Assembly: GCA_003509895.1 (NCBI GenBank)
Contig: DOMJ01000022.1
Location: 1,679-27,737, forward strand
Reading direction: 5' to 3'
Source: Candidatus Uhrbacteria bacterium
GTDB lineage: Bacteria; Patescibacteriota; Patescibacteriia; UBA9934; UBA11717
DNA length: 26,059 nucleotides
Part shown: piece by piece, positions 24,621 through 26,059 of the stretch
Position numbering within the stretch: the stretch's first letter is position 1
Layout of the letters: every line of letters begins with the position of its first letter
Notes under the pieces: generated by a model
The model's database searches: none
What the model was told of the DNA's origin: nothing
The model's input: only the letters and a program-made list of their open reading frames with translations
Program-made: the position numbers and the translations under genes

Positions 24621-24649
24621 TTTATAGCATAAAATGAGCTTTCTGTCAA
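24621..24649 (-). promoter_or_regulatory. Consensus promoter of the 210-aa gene
   Basis: On the minus strand: TTGACA (complement of 24644-24649), 17-bp spacer, TATAAA (complement of 24621-24626). This is the closest match to the sigma-70 consensus in the window. Confidence 0.88.
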
Positions 24650-25028
24650 TAGTCGCTCTTATTATGTATCTATTTTCTTATTTTTTCTTTTCCTACGCCT
24701 CGCTACCTCTTTTTATTGATTTTGTCATTTTGAACAATCCATTTGAGGTGAAATATGGACGATCGTCCATATTTCACCTCAAACCTGCAAAGCGCATTAT
24801 TCCACTCTTTGATCAATTTCCGCTTATCTTACACGTATTTCTGTTAATAATGTGCAGTATAGCTAAAATAGAGATGATGTTAAAAAAGAACGATCGTCAT
24901 GTAATTGAATCGTTAAACACGGGAGAAATGCCTGGGTTTGTCTATTCTCTCGGGGACGAAGGCTTGAATCAGATCAGATCCTCATCCACATGCTTCATAT
25001 TAATATCGACCAAATCCTCCACGGACAT
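24650..25028. other. AT-rich gap of ~380 bp without an intact gene
   Basis: The stretch between the 210-aa promoter and the 301-aa terminator is AT-rich. It holds a 42-bp palindrome and a possible broken small gene. A long plus-strand open frame crosses it but has no gene-like features. Confidence 0.7.
24742..24783. repeat. Perfect 42-bp palindrome
   Basis: Each 21-nt half is the exact reverse complement of the other, with no spacer. The centre is GGACGATCGTCC and the outer arms are TTTGAGGTG / CACCTCAAA. It can form a cruciform or a 21-bp RNA stem. It lacks the GC-rich stem and T-run of the local terminators. A second ACGATCGT lies at 24890-24897. Confidence 0.95.
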
Positions 25029-25031
25029 TAA
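24877..25031 (+). pseudogene. Possible small ORF broken by a 5-bp duplication
   Basis: A frame starting at the ATG at 24877 (or 24874) reads MLKKNDRHVIESLNTGEMPG, then FVYSLGDEGLNQI. Removing one copy of the tandem 5-mer ATCAG at 24968-24977 lets it continue as LIHMLHINIDQILHGH to a TAA at 25029, giving ~50 aa. A TAAAAT box 7 nt before the ATG fits the local leaderless pattern. No family recognised; coding status is uncertain. Confidence 0.3.
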
Positions 25032-25068
25032 AAAAAGCGCGCCCGCCCCGGAGGTTCCGGGACGAGCG
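25029..25068 (-). terminator. Terminator of the 301-aa gene
   Basis: A 12-bp GC-rich stem on the minus strand (CGCTCGTCCCGG / CCGGGGCGGGCG, two wobble pairs) with loop AACCT, followed after a few bases by a T-run. Confidence 0.88.
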
Positions 25069-25074
25069 AGTTGC

Positions 25075-25980
25075 TCAGTTGCGCGGGATGCGGATGGGAA
25101 CGAATCCCGGTGCGGGGGCGGAGCGGCGGACGCGGACTATCACCTCCGGCGTGGGCGGCTCTGGGGAGCGTTCCACGGGTACGGGAGTGACGGCCGGAAC
25201 TTCCTGCTCCTGTGTCGTCTTGAGATCGCCGACCTGTGCTTCCAGGTCGGCGATCTCCTCCTCCTGTTGCACGACCCGCTCGGCGAGCCGGTCGTCCATC
25301 GAGGAGAGCACATCGGTCACATCCGCGCCGTTTTCTTCCTGGGAGCCGGTGAGGGCTTCCAGAACCAGCGAGGTGGCCGCCTCGCGACGGGCGGTGTACA
25401 CGTGGTGCACGTAGAACACCGATCCGATCCCCACGATCACTAGCACCAAGGCACATGCCAGAATCGCCACTGCGGTCTTTTTGGCTTCCATCTCCGCGTA
25501 CTCCTCTTCTGGTGTGAGGGTCGGGTCCATCGGACCAAACCCAACGTCTGCCATCCGAACTCTCACCATCTGCCAAACCCGCGCACGGAGGCGCGGCTTG
25601 TGGGTGAGCAAGTTGATGCGCACCCATGCTTGCGGGCGCAGCTCCGGTTCATCTTCTTCCCACGCATTACTCAGAAGGGCCTCGCCCTGGTCATACCATG
25701 CGGCGATTTGTGGATCTTCCGGACTATTCAGCGAACTCTCCAGCTGTCGCATCTGAGCCGTGGAGGCTCCTCCTGCCGCACGCCGTTCCCACGGAACAGG
25801 GGCGTCGCTCTCAACCATCTCCTCAAACGCTCCCAGCATGGGCACCTCCGACGTCCCCACCGTCTCAAGCGTCGGTGGGGAATCCGGGTGGCGCGGTGCC
25901 ACATCGAACGGATCGCGAACGGCCACATGGCCGCCCTGCTTGTCATTTGCACTAGCAAGCGGATCACGGCTGGTTGCCAT
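25075..25980 (-). CDS. GC-rich single-pass protein with coiled coil, unknown function (301 aa)
   Basis: 301 aa from the ATG at 25980, chosen because GAGGAGG sits 5 nt upstream. An in-frame upstream frame reaching 26043 lies in the promoter. The first ~165 residues are polar and probably cytoplasmic, with a helical segment (WVRINLLTHKPRLRARVWQM) before one transmembrane helix at ~184-207 (VAILACALVLVIVGIGSVFY). A coiled coil follows (DRLAERVVQQEEEIADLEAQ), then a Pro/Val-rich tail with an Arg-rich end (RVRRSAPAPGFVPIRIPRN). No family recognised. It resembles the 210-aa gene in being GC-rich, SD-led and isolated. Confidence 0.72.
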   Translation of the reverse strand: MATSRDPLASANDKQGGHVAVRDPFDVAPRHPDSPPTLETVGTSEVPMLGAFEEMVESDAPVPWERRAAGGASTAQMRQLESSLNSPEDPQIAAWYDQGEALLSNAWEEDEPELRPQAWVRINLLTHKPRLRARVWQMVRVRMADVGFGPMDPTLTPEEEYAEMEAKKTAVAILACALVLVIVGIGSVFYVHHVYTARREAATSLVLEALTGSQEENGADVTDVLSSMDDRLAERVVQQEEEIADLEAQVGDLKTTQEQEVPAVTPVPVERSPEPPTPEVIVRVRRSAPAPGFVPIRIPRN

Positions 25981-26014
25981 GGCGTCCTCCTCATAGGGGT
26001 TTGATTCCATTGGC

Positions 26015-26043
26015 AATCTAGGGGATTTTTGGGTTCTTGTCAA
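26015..26043 (-). promoter_or_regulatory. Promoter of the 301-aa gene
   Basis: On the minus strand: TTGACA (complement of 26038-26043), 17-bp spacer, TAGATT (complement of 26015-26020). The leader would be ~30 nt and includes the GAGGAGG site. Confidence 0.82.
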
Positions 26044-26059
26044 GGGGTCGCTCGGAGTG

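Noticed and set aside
24634..25443. 269-aa plus-strand open frame
   Set aside because: It runs through a palindrome and a terminator and then antisense to the 301-aa gene; composition changes abruptly along it, with no domain.
25075..26043. Longer 322-aa version of the 301-aa gene
   Set aside because: The extra N-terminal codons lie in the TTGACA promoter and leader; GAGGAGG 5 nt before 25980 defines the start.
1..26059. UGA recoding as in Gracilibacteria/Absconditabacteria
   Set aside because: TGA ends several genes at the expected place (585-aa gene, 345-aa gene, dgkA), and no conserved domain contains an in-frame TGA.
1..26059. CRISPR arrays, insertion sequences, integrases
   Set aside because: No spaced direct repeats, transposase or integrase frames, or terminal repeats were seen despite the accessory look of the right-hand end.

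Overview
The window looks like a chromosomal segment of a Candidate Phyla Radiation (Patescibacteria) bacterium. Support comes from the gene content: a huge secreted protein with a VirB2/TrbC-like pilin N-terminus, Cys-rich DUF4215-type repeats, small membrane proteins with DxDxDG calcium repeats, and compact core genes mostly lacking Shine-Dalgarno (SD) sites. TGA is used as a stop, so there is no UGA recoding. A finer lineage (for example near Uhrbacteria or Magasanikbacteria) would be a guess.

Layout. 1-570: terminator, YqeY/GatB-like gene, terminator. 677-15232: a surface-protein operon of five genes. Two encode proteins with signal peptide plus pilin-like transmembrane pair plus large extracellular region (585 and 3329 aa; the second ends in a von Willebrand A domain). 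Three encode single-pass proteins with calcium-binding thrombospondin-3-like repeats. The operon runs directly (ATGA overlap) into ybeY and dgkA. 16035-18811: ftsA and ftsZ, each with its own promoter and terminator. 18830-20757: nrdR and pyk. 20758-26059: an accessory region with four isolated GC-rich genes (115, 83, 210 and 301 aa), a tRNA-Asp followed by a structured RNA tail, a frameshifted GIY-YIG gene, a uridine-kinase-like gene, a DUF389 membrane protein, and an AT-rich gap holding a 42-bp perfect palindrome.

Two themes stand out. First, the surface operon resembles a giant adhesin machine in which the anchoring module is a type IV secretion pilin-like domain instead of a sortase or S-layer anchor. 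Second, there are two classes of gene start. Ordinary genes have no SD, and several have a -10 box only 6-9 nt before the ATG (leaderless mRNA). The four GC-rich genes have SD sequences, real 5' UTRs, consensus TTGACN-N17 promoters and strong terminators. This suggests different origin or different expression rules. All assignments are from reading the sequence; no database search was run.
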